Part shown: in pieces, positions 38,853 through 50,986 of the stretch
Layout of the letters: every line of letters begins with the position of its first letter
Numbering within the stretch: the stretch's first letter is position 1
Assembly: GCA_902622655.1 (NCBI GenBank)
Contig: CACNQY010000001.1
Location: 1-64,000 of the forward strand
Reading direction: 5' to 3'
DNA: 64,000 nt
DNA from: an uncultured Pelagibacteraceae bacterium
GTDB lineage: Bacteria; Pseudomonadota; Alphaproteobacteria; Pelagibacterales; Pelagibacteraceae
Notes under the pieces: model-generated
What the model was told of the DNA's origin: nothing
The model's input: only the letters and a program-made list of their open reading frames with translations
Databases searched by the model: none
Position numbers and translations under genes: made by a program

Positions 38853-41845
38853 GATCTAACCCTTTCACCTTTTGGATCTACATAATGTGATGAAACTATT
38901 TCTACTGGGATTACTTTATTTTTAAGAGGTGACATTACAAATAATTTTTCACCAATCATATTTTTTCCATCTTTTAATATTGCCAAAGAGAAAGGATTGT
39001 CATATTCAACACTCCAACATGATGCTGAAATATGCCCCAACTTTGGATTTGGTAAAGGTGCATTAGCATCTTTAACTAAATGAGACCCTTCTGGAATACT
39101 TGTTTTTTTGTCTAGCGGGACAACTCCTACTACTCTTTGTCTGTCATTTGCTGTAAAAGCTACTCTTTGAAGTGATCTTTTTCCGATAAAATCTTTCTTT
39201 TTACTCACAAGACCTTCTAAAGCGTTGTCATAAGGTATTGTTCTTCCATCAAGTTCTGACCCAGCAACATGTCCCATTTCAATTCTCAAGGTTGATAATG
39301 CTTCTGTACCGTAGGGTTGGATTTTAAACTTCTCACCAACTTCCATAATTTTTTCCCACATAAAAATTCCGTTGTCAGATTCGACATTAACTTCATATGC
39401 AAGCTCACCGGAAAAAGATATTCGAAATATTCTAGCTTTTACTCCAAATAAATCTCCTTCCATGTAACCCATAAAAGGCAATCCTTCATTAGATACATCT
39501 AAATTTGGGAATAATTTTTGTAATACATCTCTAGATTTTGGTCCAGCAACAGCTGCTCCTGCCCATTGTTCTGTTGTTGAAACAACATTAACATTTAATT
39601 CAGGCCATACTAATTGTAAGTAATATTCTAAATGTGAGAGAACGTTTGCTGCTTGTGCCGTTGTCGTAGTCATATGATAGTGATTTTCAGAAATTCTTGT
39701 GGTTGTTCCATCGTCCATAACAATACCATCTTCTCTCAACATTACTCCATACCTGGCTTTACCGACTGGTAATTTTAACCAAGCATTAGTATAGACTCTA
39801 TTTAAAAACTCTGCTGCATCTGGCCCTTTTATATCAATTTTACCAAGTGTAGTTACATCACAAACACCAACATTTGTTCTAACATTTTTTGCTTCTCTCT
39901 TAGATCCTTCAAATAAATTTTCATTTCCCCTCTTATAATATCTAGGTCTTAACCAAACACCTGCATCAACGAAAACAGCATTATTTTTTTCATGCCAATC
40001 ATGCATAGGGGATTTCCTTGTTGGTTTTGAATGTTTTCCAACTTCTCTTCCAACAATTGCACCAATTGAAATAGGTGTATATGGAGGTCTAAAAGTAGTA
40101 TGACCTACAGCTGGAACAACTTTATTTTCAATTTCTGATACCAACTGTAATCCATTTAAATTACTTGTTTTACCTTGGTCAGTTGCCATACCAAGCGTAG
40201 TGTATCTTTTGACATGCTCGATTGATCTATAACCTTCTCTAAGAGCTATTTCGATATCTGATACAGCTACATCATTTTGAAAATCTAAAAATCTTTTATA
40301 ATTTTTTCCTGCTGGTAATGGAACACACCAAAACTTATCGTGTTTAGAAGATTTTTTTTCAACTACATTTGGGACACTTACTTCATTATCATTATCAGTA
40401 ATTTTTTTTGACAACTCTCTTCCTTTTGCAAAAGAAGTTTGTAAAGTTTCTTCTAAAGAGAATACCCCGTTAGCCGCTCCTAAAGTTGTCTCTTGTTGTT
40501 TTGATACCCCAGGAACAAATGCATCAATTTCCTCTTTAAACTTAGTTTTATTTCCTGATTGAGACGCTAAATGAATAGACGGTGTCCAAAAACCAGAAAC
40601 ACATATACAATCACATTTAATATTTTCTATTTTTCCAAGTTGTTTTTTGTCATCAGAAATACTCGCTACATCAGCAGATTTTACTTTTTTATATCCTTGC
40701 GCTGCAACTACAACATAAGAATTTTTTATATTTATTCCTAAACTTTTTGCCTCATCAATAATTTCTGATTCAGGATTTTTTCTTGAATCTAATACTGTTG
40801 GTTGCACTCCATGTTTTTGAAATTCAATAGCTGTTTCGTATCCACTGTCGTTATTTGTAAATATCAATGGATTTTTTCCAACTAAAACTCCATAAACTTT
40901 TAAGTATTCTTTAGCAGCAGAAGAAAGCATTACACCTGGCGTATCATTATTTCCAAAAACTATTGGTCTTTCAATAGATCCTGATGAAATTAAAACCTCT
41001 TTTGCTCGGATGTACCATAATCTTTTATTTGGGTGATATTTTTTAGTTTTTGGTAAATGATCACTTACCTTTTCCGACATTACAAGCATGTTGTGATCAT
41101 AATAGCCAAAGATTTGAGATCTATTTTTTACCACAACATTAGGCATTGTTTTCAGTTCAGCAATTATTCCTTCGGCCCAATCTTTTCCTGATTGGTTTCC
41201 AATATTCACATCATCTGTTAATAAAGAACCGCCAAATCTTGGCTTGTCTTCTGCTAAAATAACTTTTGCTCCATTTTTTGCAGCTGCATATGCGCTAGAC
41301 AAACCCGATGGTCCTGATCCAGCTATCAATAAATCACAATATTCATATTTATGCTCATATCTCTCTTTATCATGTTTAGTAGATGCTACACCTAATCCAG
41401 CTGCTTTTCTTATAAATGGCTCATAAATTCTGTACCAAAAACTTTTTGGCCACATAAAAGTTTTATAATAAAATCCTGCAGGTAGAAAAATCTTTAAAAA
41501 ATTATTGATTGCGCCAATATCAAAATTAACACTTGGCCAACAATTTACACTTTTTGCCTCTAAACCCTCAAATAATTCTTGCTCAGTTGCTTTAATATTT
41601 GGCTCAGTTTCATTATTTCTGTAAAGCTGCACTATTGCATAAGGTTCATCTACTCCTGCTCCAAAAAAACCTCTCGGCCTATGATATTTAAAACTTCTAC
41701 CAACTAAATGTACACCATTTGCAAGTAAAGCAGATGCCAAAGTATCACCCTCATATCCAAAATATTTTTTTCCATTAAATTTAAATGATAATTTTTTATC
41801 CCTATTGATTAATCCAACATTTTCTAATCTAAATTCTTGAGACAT
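38849..41845 (-). CDS. Sarcosine oxidase alpha / N-methylglutamate dehydrogenase C-type subunit
   Basis: 998 aa; [62 protein letters not shown]-terminal GcvT domain. Confidence 0.92.
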   Translation of the reverse strand: MSQEFRLENVGLINRDKKLSFKFNGKKYFGYEGDTLASALLANGVHLVGRSFKYHRPRGFFGAGVDEPYAIVQLYRNNETEPNIKATEQELFEGLEAKSVNCWPSVNFDIGAINNFLKIFLPAGFYYKTFMWPKSFWYRIYEPFIRKAAGLGVASTKHDKERYEHKYEYCDLLIAGSGPSGLSSAYAAAKNGAKVILAEDKPRFGGSLLTDDVNIGNQSGKDWAEGIIAELKTMPNVVVKNRSQIFGYYDHNMLVMSEKVSDHLPKTKKYHPNKRLWYIRAKEVLISSGSIERPIVFGNNDTPGVMLSSAAKEYLKVYGVLVGKNPLIFTNNDSGYETAIEFQKHGVQPTVLDSRKNPESEIIDEAKSLGINIKNSYVVVAAQGYKKVKSADVASISDDKKQLGKIENIKCDCICVSGFWTPSIHLASQSGNKTKFKEEIDAFVPGVSKQQETTLGAANGVFSLEETLQTSFAKGRELSKKITDNDNEVSVPNVVEKKSSKHDKFWCVPLPAGKNYKRFLDFQNDVAVSDIEIALREGYRSIEHVKRYTTLGMATDQGKTSNLNGLQLVSEIENKVVPAVGHTTFRPPYTPISIGAIVGREVGKHSKPTRKSPMHDWHEKNNAVFVDAGVWLRPRYYKRGNENLFEGSKREAKNVRTNVGVCDVTTLGKIDIKGPDAAEFLNRVYTNAWLKLPVGKARYGVMLREDGIVMDDGTTTRISENHYHMTTTTAQAANVLSHLEYYLQLVWPELNVNVVSTTEQWAGAAVAGPKSRDVLQKLFPNLDVSNEGLPFMGYMEGDLFGVKARIFRISFSGELAYEVNVESDNGIFMWEKIMEVGEKFKIQPYGTEALSTLRIEMGHVAGSELDGRTIPYDNALEGLVSKKKDFIGKRSLQRVAFTANDRQRVVGVVPLDKKTSIPEGSHLVKDANAPLPNPKLGHISASCWSVEYDNPFSLAILKDGKNMIGEKLFVMSPLKNKVIPVEIVSSHYVDPKGERVRS

Positions 41846-42114
41846 TAGGCAACTTCCTCTTCAGCTTTAAAAGTTTTAAATATTTCGTGAGTTGCAGTAT
41901 CTCTCTCTACTTTTATCCATTGTCTGCATCCTGAAATATGTTGCCATAACTCTAAATGTTTTCCTCTTAAACTTTTTCTATTGTAAACGAAGTTGTCCCA
42001 TTCTTGATCAGAAATTTCTTTGTTCAACTCTGGCCTTTTAACACTTGCATCTCCGCCATAAGAAAATTCAATTTGTGGTCTCATTCCACAATGTGGGCAT
42101 TTAATATAGAGCAT
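41845..42114 (-). CDS. Sarcosine oxidase delta / N-methylglutamate dehydrogenase B-type subunit
   Basis: IKCPHCGMRPQIEFSYGGDASVKRPE...LRGKHLELWQHISGCRQWI. Confidence 0.93.
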   Translation of the reverse strand: MLYIKCPHCGMRPQIEFSYGGDASVKRPELNKEISDQEWDNFVYNRKSLRGKHLELWQHISGCRQWIKVERDTATHEIFKTFKAEEEVA

Positions 42115-43371
42115 TTATGATATCCAGGTTTTCGTTCCGAGTCCCTTTTCGTCAATTAAATGACCAGTATTAAATCTGTTTAAACTATATCCTGCATTTA
42201 ATTCATGAACTCTATCTTGAGCGATTGTGTGTGCAAATGTCCAGCCAGATGCGGGTGTTGCTTTAAAACCTCCATAACACCAACCACAATTTAAATACAA
42301 ACCATCTATATGAGTTTTGTCAATTATGGGAGATCCATCCATTGACATATCCATTATACCACCCCAAGTTCTAAGCATTTTTAACTTACTTAAAAAAGGC
42401 ATCATCGCTATACCTTCAGTTAAAACATGTTGCAAAGTTGGTAGATTTCCTCTTTGTGCGTAACTATTATATCCATCTAGATCTCCACCCATAACCATTT
42501 CGCCTTTATCTGATTGACTAATATAAAAATGTCCAGCACCAAAAGTTACTACGCTATCTAAAACAGGTTTAACTGGTTCTGAAACACATGCTTGAAGAAG
42601 ATGAGTTTCTATTGGTAAAGTCATATTTAATTTTTCAGCTAAAATATTTGTGCTTCCTGCAACGCATAAACCAACTTTTTTAGCTTTAATATTTCCACGA
42701 GATGTTCGAATACCATTTATTTTTCCAGCAGAAACATCAAAACCAATTACCTCACAATTTTGAATAATATCAACTCCCATGTCATCTGCTTGACGAGCAT
42801 AACCCCATGCTACTGCATCATGTCTTGCAGTTCCTGCACTTGGTTGCATCAGGCCACCAAAAATTGGAAATCTTACATTTTCAGAAAAATCAGCCATTGG
42901 AATAATTTCTTTAACCTGTTCTCTATTTAAAAGAACAGCATCTATTCCATTTAACCTCATCGAATTACCTCTTCTCGCATAAGCATTCATTTGCGCATCT
43001 GAGTGAGCTAGATTAATAATTCCTCGAGGAGAAAACATTACATTGTAATTTAGGTCTTGACTCATCTTTCTCCATAAATCCATTCCAAATTCACTGAATA
43101 ATCCGTTTTCGTCATACATGTAATTAGATCGGATGATTGTAGTATTACGTCCTACGTTACCACCTCCAATCCATCCTTTTTCGATGATCGCAACTTTTGT
43201 AATTTTATGTTCTTTTGCAAGATAATATGCTGTAGCAAGTCCATGGCCACCTCCACCAATAATTACTACATCATATTCTTCTTTTGGTTCCGGGTCCTTC
43301 CATGCTAAATCCCAATTTTGATGATTAGAAAAAGCATTTTTGACTAAATTAAATATAGAATATTTCTGCAT
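42115..43371 (-). CDS. Sarcosine oxidase beta / N-methylglutamate dehydrogenase A-type subunit
   Basis: DVVIIGGGGHGLATAYYLAKEHKITKVAIIEKGWIGGGNVGRNTTIIRSNYMYDENGLF. Confidence 0.93.
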   Translation of the reverse strand: MQKYSIFNLVKNAFSNHQNWDLAWKDPEPKEEYDVVIIGGGGHGLATAYYLAKEHKITKVAIIEKGWIGGGNVGRNTTIIRSNYMYDENGLFSEFGMDLWRKMSQDLNYNVMFSPRGIINLAHSDAQMNAYARRGNSMRLNGIDAVLLNREQVKEIIPMADFSENVRFPIFGGLMQPSAGTARHDAVAWGYARQADDMGVDIIQNCEVIGFDVSAGKINGIRTSRGNIKAKKVGLCVAGSTNILAEKLNMTLPIETHLLQACVSEPVKPVLDSVVTFGAGHFYISQSDKGEMVMGGDLDGYNSYAQRGNLPTLQHVLTEGIAMMPFLSKLKMLRTWGGIMDMSMDGSPIIDKTHIDGLYLNCGWCYGGFKATPASGWTFAHTIAQDRVHELNAGYSLNRFNTGHLIDEKGLGTKTWIS

Positions 43372-43499
43372 CCTCCAATTTTATAGGAAAGAATCTAAAT
43401 AGTGCTTATTTTTTTTATATATATTTTTTAGAAGTTTCCAAAGAACTTAAAAAAGGATATGAAGTCTGCAAGTATATGTTTTAATTTAAAGGATTTTAA

Positions 43500-45185
43500 A
43501 TGAGTGAAGTAAAATCGGATATTCAAATAGCTAGAGAAGCTAAAATGCAACCAATAAATGATGTTTTAGCAAAAATAAATGTGCCAGATGAAAGTGCAGC
43601 ATTTAGTCCGATGGGGCGACATATTGCTAAGATTAACTTGGAATATCTAGATACACTAAAAGATAAGCCAGATGGTAAATTAATTTTAGTTACAGCTATT
43701 ACACCAACACCTGCGGGTGAAGGTAAAACTACAACTTCCGTCGGACTTCATGATGGATTGAATAAAATAGGAAAAAAATCAATTGTTTGTTTAAGAGAGC
43801 CAAGTTTAGGTCCCTCTTTTGGAATGAAAGGTGGAGCTGCTGGAGGAGGATATGCTCAAGTAGTCCCAATGGAACAAATTAATCTTCATTTTACTGGAGA
43901 CTTTCACGCAATAACATCTGCCCATAATTTATTATCAGCACTAATTGATAACCATATTTATTGGGGAAATAAATTAGACATCGATGTTAGAAGAGTTGTT
44001 TGGAAAAGAGTTATGGATATGAATGATCGATCATTAAGATCAATAAATATAAATTTAGGTGGTGTGGCCAATGGTTTTCCAAGAGAAGATGGTTTTGATA
44101 TTACTGTTGCGTCAGAAATCATGGCTATTTTCTGTTTATCAAATGATTTAGAAGATTTAGAAAAAAGAATAGGTAACATTACAATTGCTTACAATAGATC
44201 AAAGAAACCAATTTACGCAAAAGATTTAAAAGCTCAAGGACCTATGACTGTGTTGTTGAAAGACGCAATAAGACCTAATGTAACTCAAACTTTAGAAAAT
44301 AATCCTGCAATAATACATGGTGGACCATTTGCGAACATCGCACATGGATGTAATTCAGTAATTGCAACAAAAACAGGTTTAAAACTTGCTGACTATGTTG
44401 TAACTGAAGCTGGTTTTGGTGCTGATTTAGGGGCTGAAAAATTCTTAGATATTAAATGCAGAAAATCAAATTTAAAACCAAGTTGTGTGGTTATAGTTGC
44501 AACAATTAGGGCACTAAAAATGCATGGAGGTGTTGCAAAAGATGATTTAAAAAATGAAAATGTAGATGCTCTTAAAAAAGGGTTAGTTAATTTAGAAAGA
44601 CATATTGAAAATGTTAAAAAATTTGGTTTACCAGTAGCAGTTGCTGTTAATCATTTTATTAAAGATACTGATAATGAAGTTAAAGCTTTAATTGAATTTT
44701 GTGAAGGATTAGGGGTAAAAGCAAGTCTTTGTACTCACTGGTCTAATGGTGGTGAAGGAACTAAAGAACTGGCAGAACACGTTGTAGATCTATGTGAAAA
44801 AAATCAGGCTAAATTTAAATTTTTATATGAGAGTAATACTCCTCTATTTAAAAAAATTGAAACTATTGCAAAAGAAATTTATAGAGCTGATGAAGTAATA
44901 GCTGATACAAAAATAAGAGATCAATTGAAAACTTTTGAGGAAGCTGGTTACGGTGAACTACCTATTTGTGTTGCAAAAACACAATATAGTTTCTCAACAG
45001 ACCCAAATTTAAAAGGGGCACCAACTGGTCATTCTTTACCAATTAGAGAAATTAGGCTCTCATCTGGTGCTGAATTTATTGTGGTAGTTTGTGGAGCTAT
45101 AATGACAATGCCTGGGTTACCACGAGTTCCAGCAGCTGACTCTATTAGATTAAATGATAAGGGCGAAATTGAAGGACTATTCTAA
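43500..45185 (+). CDS. fhs: Formate-tetrahydrofolate ligase
   Basis: [76 protein letters not shown]. Confidence 0.97.
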   Translation: MSEVKSDIQIAREAKMQPINDVLAKINVPDESAAFSPMGRHIAKINLEYLDTLKDKPDGKLILVTAITPTPAGEGKTTTSVGLHDGLNKIGKKSIVCLREPSLGPSFGMKGGAAGGGYAQVVPMEQINLHFTGDFHAITSAHNLLSALIDNHIYWGNKLDIDVRRVVWKRVMDMNDRSLRSININLGGVANGFPREDGFDITVASEIMAIFCLSNDLEDLEKRIGNITIAYNRSKKPIYAKDLKAQGPMTVLLKDAIRPNVTQTLENNPAIIHGGPFANIAHGCNSVIATKTGLKLADYVVTEAGFGADLGAEKFLDIKCRKSNLKPSCVVIVATIRALKMHGGVAKDDLKNENVDALKKGLVNLERHIENVKKFGLPVAVAVNHFIKDTDNEVKALIEFCEGLGVKASLCTHWSNGGEGTKELAEHVVDLCEKNQAKFKFLYESNTPLFKKIETIAKEIYRADEVIADTKIRDQLKTFEEAGYGELPICVAKTQYSFSTDPNLKGAPTGHSLPIREIRLSSGAEFIVVVCGAIMTMPGLPRVPAADSIRLNDKGEIEGLF

Positions 45186-45965
45186 ATTAAGATAATTTAA
45201 CCAATTCTCTAATTCTCTCATTCTAGATTTTTTATCTAATTTTTTATTTTCTTCCTCTATATTTTTAATATGAATATTTATTTCATCCTCGTCCGCAAAT
45301 GCGCCTTTATCTAAAAGTCTTTTTTTTCTGAAAATAATTAAATTTATCATTTTATTATAAGTTATTTCAGGATGGTATTGGAGGCCCCATATATCACATT
45401 CACCTACTTTAAAACTGAGTGCTTGCACTTTGTTAATTGAATTTGAAGCTAATAAAATTGAATTTTTAGGCATTGTTACAACCTCATCAAAATTAAAAGC
45501 AGGTGTATTAAATCTTAAACTTTTGTTTTTGTATAATGGATGTTTTAAACCATTTTCATTAATTTTTATATCAAACGCAATTCCTTTCTGGGAACCATTT
45601 GTACATTTTTTTACCTCACCTCCTGCAGCAGTCACAGCTACTTGCATTCCCCAACAGATTGCTAAAATTTTTTTAATTTTTTTTTGACACTCTTGCATAA
45701 ATTTGATTTGCCTTTTTATCTCTGGAGTTGCGTTGTAAATATTTAAACTACTTCCGCCCCAAATCAGGCCATCATAACTAACAAGATTGTTGGTTATTTC
45801 TTGAATATTTTTATCTGATGAGGGGTTTGCAACATCAATTACTAGATTGTCAGTAAAATAGCTAAGACTATGTTTTAAACTTTCTGTATGTGTTTGAATA
45901 CCTGCGACAGTGAACTGTTTATTTTCCTCTGTTGGATTACCTTCAACAATTAAAATTTTTTTCAT
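45177..45965 (-). CDS. Class I glutamine amidotransferase-like protein
   Basis: [21 protein letters not shown] and WGLQYHPEI catalytic motifs. Confidence 0.82.
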   Translation of the reverse strand: MKKILIVEGNPTEENKQFTVAGIQTHTESLKHSLSYFTDNLVIDVANPSSDKNIQEITNNLVSYDGLIWGGSSLNIYNATPEIKRQIKFMQECQKKIKKILAICWGMQVAVTAAGGEVKKCTNGSQKGIAFDIKINENGLKHPLYKNKSLRFNTPAFNFDEVVTMPKNSILLASNSINKVQALSFKVGECDIWGLQYHPEITYNKMINLIIFRKKRLLDKGAFADEDEINIHIKNIEEENKKLDKKSRMRELENWLNYLNLE

Positions 45966-47122
45966 TTAAATAATTCTCCAGAAATACTTTTTTTATACAT
46001 TTCTTTTAAATCTTGCTTACTTATTTCTTTTGGGTTACCTACTGTTGATGGGTCTTCGAAAGCCATCAAGGATAATTCCTCTAAATCAATATTACTACAA
46101 TCCATAACTTCCGATAATTTATGTGGAATATTCAAATTATTTCTTAATTTTAAAATCCAATCTAAAAAACTATCAAAACTTTTATTCAAGTTAAGATAAT
46201 CACAAATAGAAATTATCTTATTTTCAATTGATGATTTATTAAATGTTAACACATAGGGCATAAATATTGCATTAGATAATCCATGGTGCACATTAAATTT
46301 TCCATTTACTGGGTGGCTCAATGAGTGAATTGCTCCAAGTCCTTTCTGAAATGCAGCTGAACCCATTGATGCTGCAGCAAGTAAATCCATTCTAGCATTA
46401 ACGTCATTTCCATTTTTAAAAGCCTTTAGTAAAGAATTTTTTATTAATTTCATTCCTTCAATTGCCATACCATCAGCCATTGGATGATATCCACGCGCAC
46501 AAAAAGCTTCTAAATTATGAGCTAATGCATCCATTCCAGTTGCAGCGGTTAATCTTGGAGACAAATCTATAGTAAGTAAAGGATCTAAAATTACAATTGA
46601 AGGTAACATTTTTGGGTGAAAAATAATTTTTTTTGCACCAGTATCTTTGTTAATTATCAAAGACGCTCGTCCAGCTTCAGATCCTGTGCCAGCTGTAGTT
46701 GGAACAGCAATTATTTTTGAAATTTTTGAACTATCAGCTCTTTTCCAATGATCACCAATATCTTCAAAGTCCCATAGAGGTCTTGATTGATTGCACATAA
46801 ATGCTATTGCTTTTCCAACATCTAAACCACTTCCACCTCCTAAAGCTACTACACCATCGCAACCCAAAGTGTTGTAAACTTTAACTCCTTCCTCAACGTT
46901 TTCACCAAATGGATTTCCCGTAAAATTAGAAAAAGTAGAAAGATTTTTAAAATTTTTTTTTAAATTCAATATTATGTTTTTTATAATTTCTAAATTTATT
47001 AAATCTTTGTCGGTTACAAATAGTGGGTTAGAAATGTTTAGCTCTTTACAGGCTAAAGATAAATCCTCTATTCTATTCTCACCTATCCACATCGTGGTAG
47101 GATAATTCCAATTAATGCCCAT
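45962..47122 (-). CDS. Iron-containing alcohol dehydrogenase
   Basis: VVALGGGSGLDVGKAIAF, PTTAGTGSEAGRASLI, GMDALAHNLEAFCARGYHPMADGMA, AIHSLSHPVNGKFNVHHGLSNA. Confidence 0.93.
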   Translation of the reverse strand: MGINWNYPTTMWIGENRIEDLSLACKELNISNPLFVTDKDLINLEIIKNIILNLKKNFKNLSTFSNFTGNPFGENVEEGVKVYNTLGCDGVVALGGGSGLDVGKAIAFMCNQSRPLWDFEDIGDHWKRADSSKISKIIAVPTTAGTGSEAGRASLIINKDTGAKKIIFHPKMLPSIVILDPLLTIDLSPRLTAATGMDALAHNLEAFCARGYHPMADGMAIEGMKLIKNSLLKAFKNGNDVNARMDLLAAASMGSAAFQKGLGAIHSLSHPVNGKFNVHHGLSNAIFMPYVLTFNKSSIENKIISICDYLNLNKSFDSFLDWILKLRNNLNIPHKLSEVMDCSNIDLEELSLMAFEDPSTVGNPKEISKQDLKEMYKKSISGELFK

Positions 47123-47199
47123 AAAAAAATATAATTTTATTTTTTTTAAAATTGTTAGTAAGATATATTTATAAATTTATTAATGATAGGAAAAATTCT

Positions 47200-48531
47200 A
47201 TGTCAAAAGTAGCAATCATAGGTGCTGGTCCTTGTGGACTTTCAATTTTAAGAGCATTTGAACATTTAGAAAAAAAAGGAAAAAAAATTCCTGAAATAGT
47301 TTGTTTTGAAAAACAAGAAAGTTGGGGTGGACTATGGAACTACAACTGGAGAACTGGCTCTGATCAATATGGAGATCCTGTTCCTAATAGTATGTATAGA
47401 TACTTGTGGTCTAATGGACCAAAAGAGTGTTTAGAATTTGCTGATTACTCTTTTGATGAACATTTTGGAAAACCAATTCCTTCTTTTCCTCCGCGTGAAG
47501 TCTTGCAAGATTATATTTTAGGAAGAGTAAGTAAAGGAAATATAAAAAGTAAGATTAAATTTAATACTCGAGTTACTAACACTATTTATAAAAATGATAA
47601 GTTTGAAATTAGCTATCAGGATAAAGTTAATAATAAAATTTTAAATGATACATTTGATTATCTTGTGGTTTCTACGGGTCATTTTTCTGTTCCTTTTATA
47701 CCTGAATATGAAGGTATGAATTCTTTCCCAGGAAGAATAATGCACTCACATGATTTTAGAGATGCTGAAGAATTCAGAGGTAAAAATGTTATTGTTCTCG
47801 GAAGCAGTTATTCAGCTGAAGATGTGGCTCTACAATGCAATAAGTATGGTGCTAAAAGTGTAACTATTGGATACAGGCATAACCCAATGGGATTTAAATG
47901 GCCAAAAGGTATGAAAGAGGTTCATTACTTAGATAAGTTAGAAGGAAAAAAAGCTATATTTAAAGATGGAACAGAGCAAGATGCTGATGTAATTATTTTG
48001 TGTACAGGCTATCTTCATCATTTCCCATTTTTAGATGAAAGTTTAAAATTAAAAACACATAATAGATTATATCCACCAAAACTTTACAAAGGTGTTGTGT
48101 GGCAAGATAATCATAAACTTCTATATTTAGGCATGCAGGATCAGTTTCACACATTTAATATGTTTGATTGTCAAGGATGGTATGCAAGAGATGTGATCAT
48201 GGGAAAAATCAAAATGCCTACTGATGAAGAAATAGATGAAGACATAAATAAATGGGTTTCAATGGAAGAAAAATTAGAAAATCCTGATCAAATGATTGAT
48301 TTTCAAACAGAATATACCAAAGAGCTTCATGATATGTCTGATTATCCTAAAATAGATTTTGAATTAATTAGAAAACATTTTAAAGAATGGGAACATCATA
48401 AAGTAGAAGACATTCTAACTTATAGAAATAAATCGTTTTCGTCTCCTGTAACTGGATCTGTTGCACCAATCCATCACACACCTTGGGAAAAAGCGATGGA
48501 TGACTCAATGAAAACTTTTTTAAATAAATAA
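47200..48531 (+). CDS. tmm: Flavin-containing monooxygenase, trimethylamine monooxygenase-like
   Basis: MSKVAIIGAGPCGLSILRAFEHLEKKGKKIPEIVCFEKQESWGGLWNYNWRTGSDQYGDPVPNSMYRYLWSNGPKECLEF; FMO motif and C-terminal GW/YARD; start re-called from 47152. Confidence 0.87.
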   Translation: MSKVAIIGAGPCGLSILRAFEHLEKKGKKIPEIVCFEKQESWGGLWNYNWRTGSDQYGDPVPNSMYRYLWSNGPKECLEFADYSFDEHFGKPIPSFPPREVLQDYILGRVSKGNIKSKIKFNTRVTNTIYKNDKFEISYQDKVNNKILNDTFDYLVVSTGHFSVPFIPEYEGMNSFPGRIMHSHDFRDAEEFRGKNVIVLGSSYSAEDVALQCNKYGAKSVTIGYRHNPMGFKWPKGMKEVHYLDKLEGKKAIFKDGTEQDADVIILCTGYLHHFPFLDESLKLKTHNRLYPPKLYKGVVWQDNHKLLYLGMQDQFHTFNMFDCQGWYARDVIMGKIKMPTDEEIDEDINKWVSMEEKLENPDQMIDFQTEYTKELHDMSDYPKIDFELIRKHFKEWEHHKVEDILTYRNKSFSSPVTGSVAPIHHTPWEKAMDDSMKTFLNK

Positions 48532-48535
48532 AAAA

Positions 48536-49498
48536 TTAATAATTTATTTTTAATTTCTTATTTTTAGTAATTGCACTTAATAATGCAATCATTAATGGAA
48601 TTTTTTTCTTATTAATTTTTCTTAAAACATAGGGTGCAATTTCATTTGCTAAATCAGCACCCTCAATGGTGTCATTTCTCATAAATTTCTTTTTAGCACT
48701 TTTAAAAGGGAATCCTTTACCTAAGTATTCTCCCATTTTGCTGTTTCTACCTCCTACAGCGCTCACATAAAGGTCTCCAATACCAGCTAAACCGTTAACA
48801 GTTTCTTCTTTTCCTCCAAAAAATTTAATCAAATATTTCATTTCATCTATAGACTTTCTGAATAAAGCAGAGGATGTGTTATTTCCTTGACCTGATCCAA
48901 TTATCATTGAATAAATATTCTTGATAGCAGAGGAAAACTCAACACCTTTTACATCTGAAGAATATTCTGTTTTGTAATAATTAGTTGAAATCATTTTTCC
49001 AATTTTTTTTGCAATAGTTTTATTTTTATTTGCTATTACAGTATAACTTTTTACCTTCCTGGCTAATTCTTTTGCTAAACAAGGTCCTTTTAATATTGAA
49101 ATATTTAAATTGTTTTTGTTTATATTTAATTGCTCAGACATACTAATTAATTTTTTACTTTTTTTTTGAAATTTTAAACCTTTTGTTAAAACAAGTATTA
49201 AAGTTTTTTGTTTAAGATCTTTTAGATAATTTTTTATCATATCTATACCTAATGAGCTTACAGCAACTACTATTAAGTCCCATTTTTCACTAAGAAGTTC
49301 AGGATTAAATTTCTTAATATTAAGTTTATTTGATAAGTTAATTTTTAGGGCTGGATGAAATTTTTTTTTATTTTTTAATTTTCTTAGTAAATTTGAGTTA
49401 TATGGTTCAGTCAAAGTTACTTTTTGATTATTGTCTATTAAAGGGACAGAGAAAGCTGCACCCATTGCCCCTGCTCCAATTATTAAAACTTTTTTCAT
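48536..49498 (-). CDS. gpsA: NAD(P)-dependent glycerol-3-phosphate dehydrogenase
   Basis: VLIIGAGAMGAAFSVPL...VEFSSAIKNIYSMIIGSGQG...NGLAGIGDLYVSAVGGRNSKMGEYLGKG. Confidence 0.88.
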   Translation of the reverse strand: MKKVLIIGAGAMGAAFSVPLIDNNQKVTLTEPYNSNLLRKLKNKKKFHPALKINLSNKLNIKKFNPELLSEKWDLIVVAVSSLGIDMIKNYLKDLKQKTLILVLTKGLKFQKKSKKLISMSEQLNINKNNLNISILKGPCLAKELARKVKSYTVIANKNKTIAKKIGKMISTNYYKTEYSSDVKGVEFSSAIKNIYSMIIGSGQGNNTSSALFRKSIDEMKYLIKFFGGKEETVNGLAGIGDLYVSAVGGRNSKMGEYLGKGFPFKSAKKKFMRNDTIEGADLANEIAPYVLRKINKKKIPLMIALLSAITKNKKLKINY

Positions 49499-49503
49499 AA
49501 ATA

Positions 49504-50982
49504 TTATGCTAAAGTTTTTTTAATTGCTTGCTGCCAACCTTGCAATAAGTGATTTCTTAATTTTTTATCAATTTTTGGCACAAATTCCTTATCTTTTCTC
49601 CATGTATTTTTAATATGATTTAATGATTTAAATTCTCCAATTTGGTAACCTGCTAACAGAGCGGCTCCGAAAGCAGTTGTTTCTAAAATTTTAGGTCGAA
49701 GTACTTTTAAATTAATTATATTTGCCAAAAATTGCGAAAACCAATTATTAGTTATCATACCACCATCAATTTTAACTATTCTGGGTTTTAAACCGTCTTT
49801 ATTCATTGAATAAAATAAGTCATTACTTTGATAAGCAACTGACTCTAGGGTTGCTCTAACTAAGTTTTTCCAATCACTATCTCTTGTAAGCCCTGTTATC
49901 AACCCTCTTGCATCAGGTCTCCAGTAAGGAGCCCCTATTCCACTAAAAGCTGGGACAACATAAACTTCATCATTACTTTTTGTTGATTTAGCTATTTTTT
50001 CAGTTTCGAAAGCATTGTTTATTAGTTTAATTTTATCTCTTAACCATTGCACACCTGCTCCAGCTATGAAAATAGATCCTTCAAGAGCATACGTGGTCTT
50101 ATTATTCAATCGATAACAAATTGTGGTTAATAACTTATTTTTTGAATTAATTTTTTTTGATCCCGTATTCATTATTATAAAAGCGCCTGTACCATAAGTA
50201 CTTTTAGTTGATCCTTTTTCAAAACAAGCTTGTCCTACAGCTGCAGCTTGTTGATCTCCTAACACAGCAGAAATGGTTATTTCTTTTCCTGTAACTCTCT
50301 TATCTGTTTTTCCAAAATTATCTGCAGAATTTTTTACCTCTGGCAAAATATTCTTTGGAATTTTTAATTTCTGTAAAATTTCATTATCCCATTTATTATT
50401 ATTAATATTAAATAACATGGTTCTGCTTGCGTTAGTGGCATCGGTTAAATGCTGTTTACCTTTAGTTAGTTTCCAGATTAAAAAGGTGTCTACTGTACCA
50501 AACAATAAATTATTTGTTTTTAATAACTTTTTTGAAACTTTTACATTATCTAAAATCCATTTTATTTTAGTAGCAGAAAAATAAGGATCTATAAACAACC
50601 CTGTTTTTTTTCTAAAAATATTTTCATAATTTTTATTCTTAAGAGATTTACAATATTCCTGGGTTCTTCTATCTTGCCAAACAATTGCATTATAAATAGG
50701 TTTTCCAGTTTTTTTATTCCACAAAATTGTAGTTTCTCGTTGATTTGTAATTCCAATTGTAAGTATATGACCTTTTAAACTTTTAGCTTTTTTGATTACC
50801 TGTTTTAACGCTTTAAATGTTGTCGACCAAATTTCATCTGGATTGTGTTCTACCCAACCATTTCTTGGAAAGTATTGTTTAAATTCGTATTGAGATATAA
50901 ATTGAATATTGCCTTTGATATCAAAAAGCACTACCCTCGAGGAAGTTGTACCCTGGTCTATCGAGATAATAAATTTTTTCAA
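49504..50982 (-). CDS. glpK: Glycerol kinase
   Basis: FIISIDQGTTSSRVVLFDIKG...NGWVEHNPDEIW...AVLGDQQAAAVGQACFEKGSTKSTYGTGAFIIMNTG. Confidence 0.96.
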   Translation of the reverse strand: MKKFIISIDQGTTSSRVVLFDIKGNIQFISQYEFKQYFPRNGWVEHNPDEIWSTTFKALKQVIKKAKSLKGHILTIGITNQRETTILWNKKTGKPIYNAIVWQDRRTQEYCKSLKNKNYENIFRKKTGLFIDPYFSATKIKWILDNVKVSKKLLKTNNLLFGTVDTFLIWKLTKGKQHLTDATNASRTMLFNINNNKWDNEILQKLKIPKNILPEVKNSADNFGKTDKRVTGKEITISAVLGDQQAAAVGQACFEKGSTKSTYGTGAFIIMNTGSKKINSKNKLLTTICYRLNNKTTYALEGSIFIAGAGVQWLRDKIKLINNAFETEKIAKSTKSNDEVYVVPAFSGIGAPYWRPDARGLITGLTRDSDWKNLVRATLESVAYQSNDLFYSMNKDGLKPRIVKIDGGMITNNWFSQFLANIINLKVLRPKILETTAFGAALLAGYQIGEFKSLNHIKNTWRKDKEFVPKIDKKLRNHLLQGWQQAIKKTLA

Positions 50983-50986
50983 ATTA

